Source: Blastocatellia bacterium UBA7656 | GTDB lineage: Bacteria > Acidobacteriota > Blastocatellia > UBA7656 | DNA: 18,632 bases | NCBI GenBank assembly: GCA_002483445.1 | Contig: DLHY01000030.1 | Span: forward strand, 224,314-242,945 | Direction: 5' to 3' | In this document: positions 1 through 7,294 of the stretch, piece after piece | Numbering within the stretch: the stretch's first letter is position 1 | Layout: each line of letters opens with the position of its first letter | Position numbers and translations under genes: made by a program | The notes under the pieces: model-generated | The model's database searches: none | Seen by the model: only the letters and a program-made list of their open reading frames with translations | What the model was told of the DNA's origin: nothing

Positions 1-50
1 CTCGTCACCTCACGGAGAAGTCTAATACAACGATCCTGTCGCGCAAAAAC

Positions 51-100
51 AAAAAAAGGCGCGGCGATGAAATGTCAAAATCACTCCATCGCCGCGCCTT
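51..100 (-). terminator. Intrinsic terminator of the M14 peptidase gene
   Basis: Bases 56-69 and 87-100 form a perfect 14-bp inverted repeat (core GGCGCGGCGATG) with a 17-base loop. Read leftward, the stem starts 13 bases after the stop codon of the M14 peptidase gene and is followed by a run of seven T (complement of A51-A57), then more T-rich sequence. This is a textbook Rho-independent terminator on the minus strand. Confidence 0.93.
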
Positions 101-113
101 CCGCTTCCATCAA

Positions 114-3100
114 CTACTGATCGTCGCCGTTCGGATCGGGTTGCCCTCTTTCGGGCCGTTCCGGTCTTCCCGCGCCGAGGTTGTTGAAGTGCAACGCGGC
201 GTTGAAGAGCAGGAAGAATGCGCCCTGAGTCTGATGCCGCCACATAGGATTGGTCGCAAACATAACCACATGCCCGCGGCCTACCGGCACATCGACTACT
301 GCCGGACGGCCCGCAAGTTCGCTTCCGCCTGCAAGCATTCCGCTCACGAGCAGGCTCTTTTCATCCTGCGCGAATCGCAACACAATTCGGGGTCTCATAC
401 TCACGGGAGGAATGGCCCCGGCAGCGAACTGGCGAATCTCTTCGGGTATGCCATCTTCGCTCGGTCGCCGGGGCGGAGCGGGCGCGGCCTGCGGCATCCC
501 CTGAATGATATCGGGATCACTCAAACTGCCGCGACCTGAAGCCCTCTGACCTGAAGCGCCCTGTCCGCCTCCTCCACCGCCGCCGCCGCCGAATCCGCCC
601 GGAAGCGCGCTGACCTGAAACAGCGGAGCCTGATTGAAGTAGATTTGCAGCTTCTCGTCATAGCCGTAAGCTATCGGAGATTTGCGATCAGCGAATGCGG
701 CATTATAAATAGAGCCGCGCGCCATCAACTGCCGCGAATCCTGAATCGTCACGCCCGTCGTTATCCCGTAGTCAATCGGTATGGCAGACATGCTCGTGAT
801 GGGAACGAACAGTCCGCCCTCCTCGATAAACTTTTGCAGATTGACCATCCCCTGAAGTTCGATACCTCCGCGCATGTCATCGGTCGTGTCGGGCGATCCT
901 CCCATGTTCGGAGTAACTTCGGATTGCTTCCACGGAATCGGGTCTCCGCGCTTGGGCATTCCGTTGACTATCGCTTGAGCCGAACCTCCCACGGGCGGGA
1001 AGATGATCACGTCGTAATTGTCTCGCAGGCGTGGCGTGTCCCGAATCGTGTGAACCGAGATGTAAGAGTAAGGTATCTGCAACCGGTCGAACTCTATGCG
1101 GAACCATCCTTCGTTCTGCGTGTTCGTCCACGTGTGAACTATGGCTATGCGCGGGACGGCTATCTCGTGCGTCTTGACTTCAGGCGCTCGCTCGACTGCG
1201 CGCGCCGTGAGTCCAAGTTCCGCGACTGTTGATTCAAGCCGAGATTTCAAATCCGCGGGATTGCCTTCGGATTTGATGATGAACGAACCGGCGTTGAATT
1301 GTTGATCGCCCGCTTTGAAAGAGTCTTCAGCCGCAAGCATTTTCACGTCCTTGAGCTTGTAGCGCAGCGTCATCAACGTGTTGTCCGTGTTGTGATTGAT
1401 GACGTAAGTGGAGCCTGCGCCGACTACTTTGCCCGTCACTCGCGCGTCGTTCGTCAGCAGCACCATCGGCACGTCGAATATCGTGGTCGCGCCTTCAACC
1501 TTGTCTTCTTTTTTGACGCGCACCGTTTTGACGTTCCTGAGCGCGCCCAGAGTCCAGCCCGTGTCGTCGTAGGGTCGCGGGTCGCTCGTGTTGTAATACT
1601 GAGTGTCGAGCATCATATCGGCCATGCGCGAGTAGGGCTGATCCATTCGAATCAGGTAAGACCCGACCGGGTATTTCTGGCCGTTGACTGAAAAATCCTT
1701 CGTCGCGGTGTGAACCTCGACGCCCATCAATCGGAGCAGGTTGACCATATCGGCGGCTTCGACCGGGCGGGGAGTATCGCCGGGAACTATCCACGCCGCG
1801 GGCCCTTCGTTCTTCGCTTTCGCAATCGAGCGTCGGCTCTTGATGTAAAAATTGTTGAGGAAACGTTCGCGATTATTCGCGACATGATTCATAGCGAAGA
1901 GAATCGCCGACTGTTGCATGTTGACGTTGTTGCGAAGCGACCACTTCACGCGCGGGTGCGGCGGGTTGGGGCGGAACCAGTCGCGTTGCGATTGCCCTCC
2001 GACGGTGCGATCCTGCGTGTCGGCTCCGCCGTTGCCAAATGTTTCATAGAAGCGGCCTATCGAGTTGTGACCGTTCGCGACATAAAACATATAATTCGGC
2101 GCCCAGCCGTCGTAAAAGCCGTGAGTCCAGACTCCCGGCACGCCGCGTTTGGTCATCTCTTCGATCTCGTGATAAGCCAGCGCGTGCCATTCATCGATGA
2201 CGAGCGGATCGAGCCATGCGTTGTAGGGGCCGGTTCCGGTCGAGGTGTAGAGGAACGGCACGGATTCGTGCAGGTCGTGGAGTATCTGAGGGTGATACTC
2301 AAGAAAAATCTTCATCTGATTGCGCGTGAGCGCCAGCGCCATCCCCAGGCCATCGCGGTTGTTGTCGTGCGCGACATACTTGCCCCAGTAGAGAAGCGAG
2401 GGAGCCTGCTTGCCGGGGTTCGCTTTGCGCCAGCGATAAAGGTCTACCATGCGGTCGCGCCCGTCGACTTCGAGCGTGGGAGTGATCATAACGATGACGT
2501 TCTTGCGAATCGCCTCGATGAAAGGCGTCTCTTCGACAGCCAATCGATAAGCCATCTCCATCAGCATTTCAGGCGAGCCGGTTTCAGGCGAATGAATCGA
2601 TCCTGAAGCCCAGTAGAAAGCCTTGCCTTCGCCGATGAGTTGTCGGGCTTCGGTCTCGGTGACGCGGCGCGGGTCGGCGAGCTTGGCGGTGATTTCTTTG
2701 TAGCGATCAAGTCGAGCGAAATTGGCCTCGTCGCTGACGAGAATGGTCAACTGCTCGCGGCCTTCTTCGCTCCGTTCAGGAGCGACAAGCACTTTCACTC
2801 GCGGCGATGCCTTTTCAAGCTCGCGGTAGTAGCGATACTGGTCTTTGGTGTAGGTGAGTTTTTCGGGCGTGCCTATCGCGTAGCCGAGAACTTTTTCGGG
2901 AGTTGGCACTTTATCCGAGGCCGGGAGGTGATCGACAAGCTCGGTTCGAAAGTGCGGCTCGGTGGTGTACTCAAGAATTTTCTTCGTGTAGCCCTCGTCG
3001 TTGGTTTGGGGAACGGGCGTCTTTGCTTTGGCGTTTTTCTGCTTTGGGGTTTGAGCAAGCGCGGGCAGGGGAGCAAGCAGAACGGCGCACACTAAAAGTG

Positions 3101-3137
3101 AGCAAAGGCGCTTTGCGAGCAAGCGTCCTTCTTTCAT
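114..3137 (-). CDS. Exported M14-family zinc carboxypeptidase with C-terminal GATase1-like domain
   Basis: About 1007 residues. The start at 3137 is chosen over an upstream ATG at 3209 because GGAGG lies 5 bases before it and the protein then opens with a clean Sec signal (MKEGRLLAKRL, a hydrophobic core, then ALAQ). The peptidase domain spans roughly residues 50-420. It shows the HxxE zinc motif (H182, E185 in HSPE), the substrate-binding NNRDG near 259-263, a likely third zinc ligand at H290 in DLHE, and a likely catalytic glutamate E365 in YETFGNGGAD. A second domain from about residue 660 (RIAIVHTW, then VIIFPPVGG) resembles the class-I glutamine-amidotransferase fold seen at the end of large bacterial M14 proteins. 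A glycine run lies near 845-860. It probably cleaves peptides in the periplasm or outside the cell. The substrate is unknown. It is monocistronic, with its own terminator. Confidence 0.9.
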   Translation of the reverse strand: MKEGRLLAKRLCSLLVCAVLLAPLPALAQTPKQKNAKAKTPVPQTNDEGYTKKILEYTTEPHFRTELVDHLPASDKVPTPEKVLGYAIGTPEKLTYTKDQYRYYRELEKASPRVKVLVAPERSEEGREQLTILVSDEANFARLDRYKEITAKLADPRRVTETEARQLIGEGKAFYWASGSIHSPETGSPEMLMEMAYRLAVEETPFIEAIRKNVIVMITPTLEVDGRDRMVDLYRWRKANPGKQAPSLLYWGKYVAHDNNRDGLGMALALTRNQMKIFLEYHPQILHDLHESVPFLYTSTGTGPYNAWLDPLVIDEWHALAYHEIEEMTKRGVPGVWTHGFYDGWAPNYMFYVANGHNSIGRFYETFGNGGADTQDRTVGGQSQRDWFRPNPPHPRVKWSLRNNVNMQQSAILFAMNHVANNRERFLNNFYIKSRRSIAKAKNEGPAAWIVPGDTPRPVEAADMVNLLRLMGVEVHTATKDFSVNGQKYPVGSYLIRMDQPYSRMADMMLDTQYYNTSDPRPYDDTGWTLGALRNVKTVRVKKEDKVEGATTIFDVPMVLLTNDARVTGKVVGAGSTYVINHNTDNTLMTLRYKLKDVKMLAAEDSFKAGDQQFNAGSFIIKSEGNPADLKSRLESTVAELGLTARAVERAPEVKTHEIAVPRIAIVHTWTNTQNEGWFRIEFDRLQIPYSYISVHTIRDTPRLRDNYDVIIFPPVGGSAQAIVNGMPKRGDPIPWKQSEVTPNMGGSPDTTDDMRGGIELQGMVNLQKFIEEGGLFVPITSMSAIPIDYGITTGVTIQDSRQLMARGSIYNAAFADRKSPIAYGYDEKLQIYFNQAPLFQVSALPGGFGGGGGGGGGQGASGQRASGRGSLSDPDIIQGMPQAAPAPPRRPSEDGIPEEIRQFAAGAIPPVSMRPRIVLRFAQDEKSLLVSGMLAGGSELAGRPAVVDVPVGRGHVVMFATNPMWRHQTQGAFFLLFNAALHFNNLGAGRPERPERGQPDPNGDDQ

Positions 3138-3142
3138 GTGAT

Positions 3143-3147
3143 CCTCC
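3143..3147 (-). promoter_or_regulatory. Ribosome binding site of the M14 peptidase
   Basis: On the minus strand GGAGG stands 5 bases before the ATG at 3137. It decides the start in favour of this ATG, which also gives a proper signal peptide. The upstream ATG at 3209 would add 24 residues in front of the signal. Confidence 0.8.
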
Positions 3148-3274
3148 ATCTGACAAATTTTGATAGCAGGGAACGCGCAAACACTAAAAAGAGAAAAGAG
3201 AAATTGCAAGAGGAAAAGGCGCGCACGGAGTTTGCCCTTTTTATTTTTGCCTGAAAAATGATGAAGCCGGCTGA

Positions 3275-3318
3275 GCGTGCTCGTGTCCGCGCCAGTGGAA
3301 GCACGGCCACGAGCGCAC
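3275..3318. repeat. Imperfect inverted repeat in the divergent intergenic region
   Basis: Arms 3275-3285 (GCGTGCTCGTG) and 3308-3318 (CACGAGCGCAC) pair over 11 positions with one mismatch and one G-T pair, around a 22-base GC-rich loop. It is not followed by a T run in either direction and both neighbours point away from it, so it is not a terminator. It could be an operator or a dispersed palindromic element. Confidence 0.5.
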
Positions 3319-3385
3319 CCGCCTATGCGCTAAGACTGAAAAAGTTTTCGATTGGTTACAAAAAAAATTTCATATTCATTTCAGG

Positions 3386-3414
3386 TTGACTTGATCGCTT
3401 AAAATTCATACTCT
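3386..3414 (+). promoter_or_regulatory. Candidate sigma-70 promoter for the PQQ gene
   Basis: TTGACT at 3386-3391 is a 5/6 match to the -35 consensus. The -10 is weaker: CATACT at 3407-3412 (15-base spacer) or TACTCT at 3409-3414 (17-base spacer). The site sits in an A/T-rich strip 35-60 bases before the start codon. Confidence 0.45.
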
Positions 3415-3447
3415 CGCCGGGAACTATCAAGCATGGAGGCATAATAG

Positions 3448-5550
3448 ATGACAAAGAGTTCTCTTCTCTTCCATTACATCAGCAGGCGTCGCCTTGCTTC
3501 TATCCTGGCTCTTTCTCTGATTGCCTGCGGCCTTTTGCTGGTCAATATTTCTCCATCTGTTTCAGCCCTACAGCAGGAGCGAGTCTTTACCGAAGCGCAG
3601 GCTCGCAGAGGAGCCGCTCTTTACGCGAAGCACTGCGCCTCGTGTCACGGGCAGAAACTCGAAGGCACTCCGTCAACTGCTCTGGCCGGAAGCAGCTTTA
3701 TGGCTAAATGGGGACAGGGCAAACATACGGTCGATGATCTTTACTTTATCACTCGCGATCAGATGCCTTATGGCGCGGGTCGCTCGCTCACAGACCGGCA
3801 GTACATCGATATCATCGCCTTCATACTGAAGTCCAACCTCTGGCCTTCGGGAGCGCGCGAACTTGCGGCTGATCCGGCGACTTTGAAACAAATCAAAATC
3901 GCGCCTAAGAATTCTCCCGCTCCGACTCAGGCTGAACAAAGCGACGCGCAAAAATCGGAACCATCGAGCGCGCTTGGGGGCGGCCCTGATCAGGCCGCGT
4001 TGAATGCCGCGCACACCAACAGCACAGACTGGCTGTTGACCAATCACGATTACGCCGGACAGCGATACGTCGATCTCAAACAGATCAATCGCCTCAACGC
4101 TTCTTCGCTCCGTCCTGTCTGGCTCTATCAGGCAGCCGACCTGAATACCTTTCATACGAATCCGCTGGTCTATCGCGGAGTGATGTATCTGACTACAGCC
4201 ACTTCGACCATCGCGCTTGATGCCACAAGCGGTCAGGTGCGATGGCGTCATAACTGGAGGCTGAAAGGCAAACAGGGCTGGCCTGTGCAGCGAGGCGTCG
4301 CGATCAAGGATGGCATGGTGGTTCGCGGAACCCATGATGGCTATCTCGTCGCGCTCAACGCCGCGACCGGAAAAGAGATATGGGACAAAGCCATAGTCGA
4401 TATGATGAAGAACGAAGGCGGATTCACCATGCCGCCTTTGATTTACGAAGACCTCATCATCATCGGCCCTGCCGGAAGCGAGCTTGGAGTGAAAGGCTGG
4501 ATCGGCGCGTTTCGATTGAAGGACGGCCAGCAGGTATGGCGGTTCAATACGATTCCTGATGACGGCGAACCCGGCGCTGAAACCTGGGGCAAAGCCGATG
4601 CGCGGCTCAAAGGCGGAGGGTCTGTATGGACGCCCGTGTCGCTCGACACCGAACGAGGCGAGCTTTACGTCGCGGTCGCAAACCCCGCGCCAGATTTCTA
4701 CGGCGAAGCGCGTCCCGGCGACAATCTCTATTCCAACTCGATGATCGCGCTCGATGTGCGGACGGGCAAATTGAGATGGCATTATCAGGTCGTCCCTCAC
4801 GACACTCACGACTGGGACCTCACACAGGCAAGCCCGCTCTTTACCGCCACTGTCGATGGAAAGACTAGAAAGCTGGCCGCGACGGTCGGCAAGAACGGCG
4901 TGCTGCACGTCGTGGATCGCGACACTCACAAGCGCGTGTTCGAGGTGCCGGTGTCGAGTCAGTTCAATACCGAAGTGCCGTTGACGACCGAAGGCGTCCG
5001 CGTTTGTCCCGGAATTCAGGGCGGGGTGTTGTGGAACGGCCCTTCTTTCAATCCGCAAACCAACATGCTTTACGTCAATTCGGTCGAGTGGTGCGGTCAC
5101 TTCGGAGTCGCCAAAGAGCTTCGTTATGTCGAAGGACAGTTTTACATGGGCGGATTCGCCAGACTCGATCCGATTGAAGAGGCGAGGGGCTGGCTGACGG
5201 CTATCGATGCTTCGACCGGAAAGATTCGATGGCGATATAAATCCAATCGACAGATGGTCGCCGCCGTCACTTCGACTTCCGCCGATCTGGTTTTCACGGG
5301 AGAGATAACCGGAGACTTCATCGCGCTTGATGGCCGCGACGGCAAAGTTCTTTATCGCTTCAACACGGGCGGCCCGATCAACGGAGGCGTGATAACCTAT
5401 TCGATCAACGGCAAACAGTACATCGCGGTGATGAGCGGCAATGCCACTGCATTCTGGCAGGCGCGTCCCGGCTCATCGACAGCGGTGGTCTTCGCTTTGC
5501 CAGATGTCAGGAGTCAGAAGTCAGAAGTCAGAAGTCAGGAGTCAGAATAA
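3448..5550 (+). CDS. Exported cytochrome c / PQQ-type beta-propeller dehydrogenase
   Basis: 700 residues, starting at an ATG with GGAGG 8 bases upstream. An arginine-containing N-terminus and hydrophobic core (about 12-38) form a signal peptide or anchor. Residues 50-130 are a class-I cytochrome c domain with haem site CASCH (63-67) and a likely axial methionine at M106 (QMPYG). A low-complexity Ala/Pro/Ser/Gln linker (about 135-185) leads to an eight-bladed quinoprotein propeller (about 190-685) with repeated ALDxxTGxxxW blade motifs. HDTHDWDLTQ (451-460) lies where related PQQ dehydrogenases carry their active-site Asp region. The likely role is periplasmic oxidation of an alcohol, aldose or similar substrate, passing electrons from PQQ to the attached haem. 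The substrate cannot be told. The haem is N-terminal, unlike classical quinohaemoprotein alcohol dehydrogenases, where it is C-terminal. The last 14 residues are encoded by a heptamer repeat. Confidence 0.9.
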   Translation: MTKSSLLFHYISRRRLASILALSLIACGLLLVNISPSVSALQQERVFTEAQARRGAALYAKHCASCHGQKLEGTPSTALAGSSFMAKWGQGKHTVDDLYFITRDQMPYGAGRSLTDRQYIDIIAFILKSNLWPSGARELAADPATLKQIKIAPKNSPAPTQAEQSDAQKSEPSSALGGGPDQAALNAAHTNSTDWLLTNHDYAGQRYVDLKQINRLNASSLRPVWLYQAADLNTFHTNPLVYRGVMYLTTATSTIALDATSGQVRWRHNWRLKGKQGWPVQRGVAIKDGMVVRGTHDGYLVALNAATGKEIWDKAIVDMMKNEGGFTMPPLIYEDLIIIGPAGSELGVKGWIGAFRLKDGQQVWRFNTIPDDGEPGAETWGKADARLKGGGSVWTPVSLDTERGELYVAVANPAPDFYGEARPGDNLYSNSMIALDVRTGKLRWHYQVVPHDTHDWDLTQASPLFTATVDGKTRKLAATVGKNGVLHVVDRDTHKRVFEVPVSSQFNTEVPLTTEGVRVCPGIQGGVLWNGPSFNPQTNMLYVNSVEWCGHFGVAKELRYVEGQFYMGGFARLDPIEEARGWLTAIDASTGKIRWRYKSNRQMVAAVTSTSADLVFTGEITGDFIALDGRDGKVLYRFNTGGPINGGVITYSINGKQYIAVMSGNATAFWQARPGSSTAVVFALPDVRSQKSEVRSQESE
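5506..5547 (+). repeat. Tandem heptamer array, consensus GTCAGRA, six units
   Basis: Six contiguous 7-base units read GTCAGGA, GTCAGAA, GTCAGAA, GTCAGAA, GTCAGGA, GTCAGAA, and the TAA stop of the PQQ gene follows at once. The array is inside the open frame. Because three heptamers make seven codons, it encodes VRSQKSE followed by VRSQESE. Confidence 0.95.
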
Positions 5551-5612
5551 AACAGATGACCGCTGTTTTTCCGAGGAGTCTCCATGTCGTTTTCAACAAC
5601 GCCCTGAAATCA

Positions 5613-5649
5613 TGAAAGCTGAAAACTGAAAACTGAAAGCTGAAAACTG
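5613..5649 (+). repeat. Tandem heptamer array, consensus TGAAARC, five units
   Basis: Units TGAAAGC, TGAAAAC, TGAAAAC, TGAAAGC, TGAAAAC are followed by a partial TG. The array lies between the PQQ gene and the M20 gene and ends 20 bases before the latter's start codon. It has the same 7-base period as the array at 5506 but a different unit. Confidence 0.93.
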
Positions 5650-5668
5650 TTTTGCGAGGAGGCAGGAA

Positions 5669-7246
5669 ATGAAAAAGATCGCTGCACTGCTTATGGTCGC
5701 AGTCGTGATGGCGACCGCAAGTTTGAATGCTGAGACTCAAAACGTCAACGCCGATCAGTTGAAGCGCGAGGCGGTGGCTATAATCGATAAACTGCAAACC
5801 TTAACTCAGCAGATGGTCGATCAGATATTCAGCTACAGCGAGCTTGGATTTCACGAATACGAAACTTCGCGCTATGTCACTGAGATTCTCGAAAGGAATG
5901 GATTCAAAGTCGAGCGCGGAGTCGCGGGTATGCCGACGGCTTGGACGGCGAGTTTCGGCGCGGGCAAACCCGTCATAGCTTTCATCACCGATATCGATTG
6001 CATCCCGCAGGCTTCGCAAAAACCCGGTGTCGCTTACCACGATCCTCTCGTCAAAGGTGCGCCCGGTCACGGCGAGGGTCACAACTCAGGCATGGGCGTG
6101 AATGTCACTGCCGCTATCGTCCTCAAGAAGATAATCGAGAAATACAAACTCGCAGGCACGATAAAACTCTTCCCCGGCGTGGCCGAAGAACTCGTGGGCG
6201 CAAAGGCTCACTTCGTCCGCGCGGGTTTGTTCAAAGATGTCGACATCATGCTCGGCTCGCATGTGAGCAGCGATTTTTCGACCGCCTACGGGCAGACCGC
6301 CAACAACAGCGGGCTTGTGTCCGTGCAGTATTTCTTTCACGGCAAAGCGGCTCACTCGGCGGGCGCGCCGTGGTCGGGTCGCAGCGCGCTCGATGCAGTC
6401 GAGTTGATGAACATCGGATGGAACATGCGGCGCGAGCATCTGAGACTTCAACAGCGTTCGCATTATGTCATCACCAACGGCGGCGATCAGCCGAACGTCG
6501 TGCCATCGGAAGCCTCAGTGTGGTATTACTTCCGCGAACTCGATTACCCGCGCATAAAAGAGCTTAATGAAATTGGGAACAAAATGGCGCAGGCGGCTGC
6601 GATGATGACCGATACGACGGTCAATCATCGCGTGGTCGGTTCCGCCTGGCCTTCGCACTTCAACAAGATCGTGGCCGAAACGCAGCAGAAAAATATCGAG
6701 GCCACGGGTATGCCCCAGTGGAGCGAAGCCGATCAGACATTGGCCAAAGCTTTGCAGAAAGAGATTGGCGCGAGAGTCGAAGGACTGCATACCAAAGTCA
6801 GATCATTGGAGCCGCCCGGTGATCCGAGAGGCGGAGGCTCGGATGATATCGGCGACATTTCGTGGAACGTGCCTACAGTTTATATGCGGTTTCCAGCGAA
6901 TATCCCTAACCTGCCCGGTCACGCATGGCCCAACGCCGTGGCGATGGCGACTCCCATCGCCCACAAAGGCTCGACCGCAGGCGCGAAGGTTCAGGCGATG
7001 ACCGCGATTGATTTCCTGCTCTCGCCGGAGCTTGTCAAACAGGCGTGGGATTATTTTCGAAACGTGCAGACAAAAGAGATAAAGTATGTGCCTCTGATCG
7101 GCCCCGAAGATCAACCGGCGATAGACCTCAACAAAGAGAAGATGGAAAAATTCGCGCCCGAATTGAAAAAGTATTACTTCGATCCGACGAAGTATAAAAC
7201 CTACCTCGAACAACTCGGCATCGAGTACCCGACTGTGAGGAAGTAG
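5669..7246 (+). CDS. Exported M20-family amidohydrolase, AbgB-like
   Basis: 525 residues, with an AGGAGG ribosome site just before the ATG. Residues 1-21 are a Sec signal, so the enzyme probably acts in the periplasm, unlike cytoplasmic E. coli AbgB. The metallopeptidase core shows TDIDCIP (107-113), the metal loop GHGEGHN (133-139), the glutamate pair E173-E174, H198 in GSHVS, H229 in the dimerisation domain (AAHSAGAPW), the AbgB-like GSDDIGDISWNVPT (390-403) and a final ligand candidate H432 (IAHKG). Characterised AbgB-type and M20D enzymes have Cys where E136 stands, so one metal ligand seems changed. The family hydrolyses N-acyl or N-aroyl amino acids such as p-aminobenzoyl-glutamate. The substrate here is unknown. 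It follows the PQQ gene by 118 repeat-filled bases and precedes the BNR gene by 48 bases, so co-transcription with the latter is likely. Confidence 0.88.
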   Translation: MKKIAALLMVAVVMATASLNAETQNVNADQLKREAVAIIDKLQTLTQQMVDQIFSYSELGFHEYETSRYVTEILERNGFKVERGVAGMPTAWTASFGAGKPVIAFITDIDCIPQASQKPGVAYHDPLVKGAPGHGEGHNSGMGVNVTAAIVLKKIIEKYKLAGTIKLFPGVAEELVGAKAHFVRAGLFKDVDIMLGSHVSSDFSTAYGQTANNSGLVSVQYFFHGKAAHSAGAPWSGRSALDAVELMNIGWNMRREHLRLQQRSHYVITNGGDQPNVVPSEASVWYYFRELDYPRIKELNEIGNKMAQAAAMMTDTTVNHRVVGSAWPSHFNKIVAETQQKNIEATGMPQWSEADQTLAKALQKEIGARVEGLHTKVRSLEPPGDPRGGGSDDIGDISWNVPTVYMRFPANIPNLPGHAWPNAVAMATPIAHKGSTAGAKVQAMTAIDFLLSPELVKQAWDYFRNVQTKEIKYVPLIGPEDQPAIDLNKEKMEKFAPELKKYYFDPTKYKTYLEQLGIEYPTVRK

Positions 7247-7281
7247 AGCCGGACGATATTCGACTGGAAAGACCGTGATAT

Positions 7282-7286
7282 GGAGG
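7282..7286 (+). promoter_or_regulatory. Ribosome binding site choosing the start at 7295
   Basis: GGAGG lies 8 bases before the ATG at 7295. An earlier in-frame ATG at 7280 overlaps this site and has no good site of its own, so 7295 is preferred. Confidence 0.75.
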
Positions 7287-7294
7287 TTTTCGTC

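Larger units (their letters stand above)
3138..3447. other. Divergent intergenic region between the M14 peptidase and PQQ genes
   Basis: This 310-base stretch has no credible gene. It holds the start signals of both flanking genes, an imperfect inverted repeat (3275-3318) and an A/T-rich strip (3356-3412) with the likely rightward promoter. The leftward promoter could not be placed with confidence. A poor candidate is TTGCAA followed 17 bases on by TAGTGT, in the minus-strand reading of about 3182-3230. Confidence 0.7.

Noticed and set aside
1710..2606. 298-codon plus-strand open frame opposite the M14 peptidase
   Set aside because: The peptidase strand carries the zinc and substrate motifs over exactly this stretch. 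The opposite frame has no family likeness.
3673..5100. Long open frame (475 codons) on the minus strand inside the PQQ gene
   Set aside because: It is a mirror of a GC-biased coding strand. The plus-strand product has clear haem and propeller motifs, while the antisense product has no recognisable domain, signal or ribosome site.
5506..5649. CRISPR-like array
   Set aside because: Units are 7 bases with no spacers, and there are no cas genes in the window.
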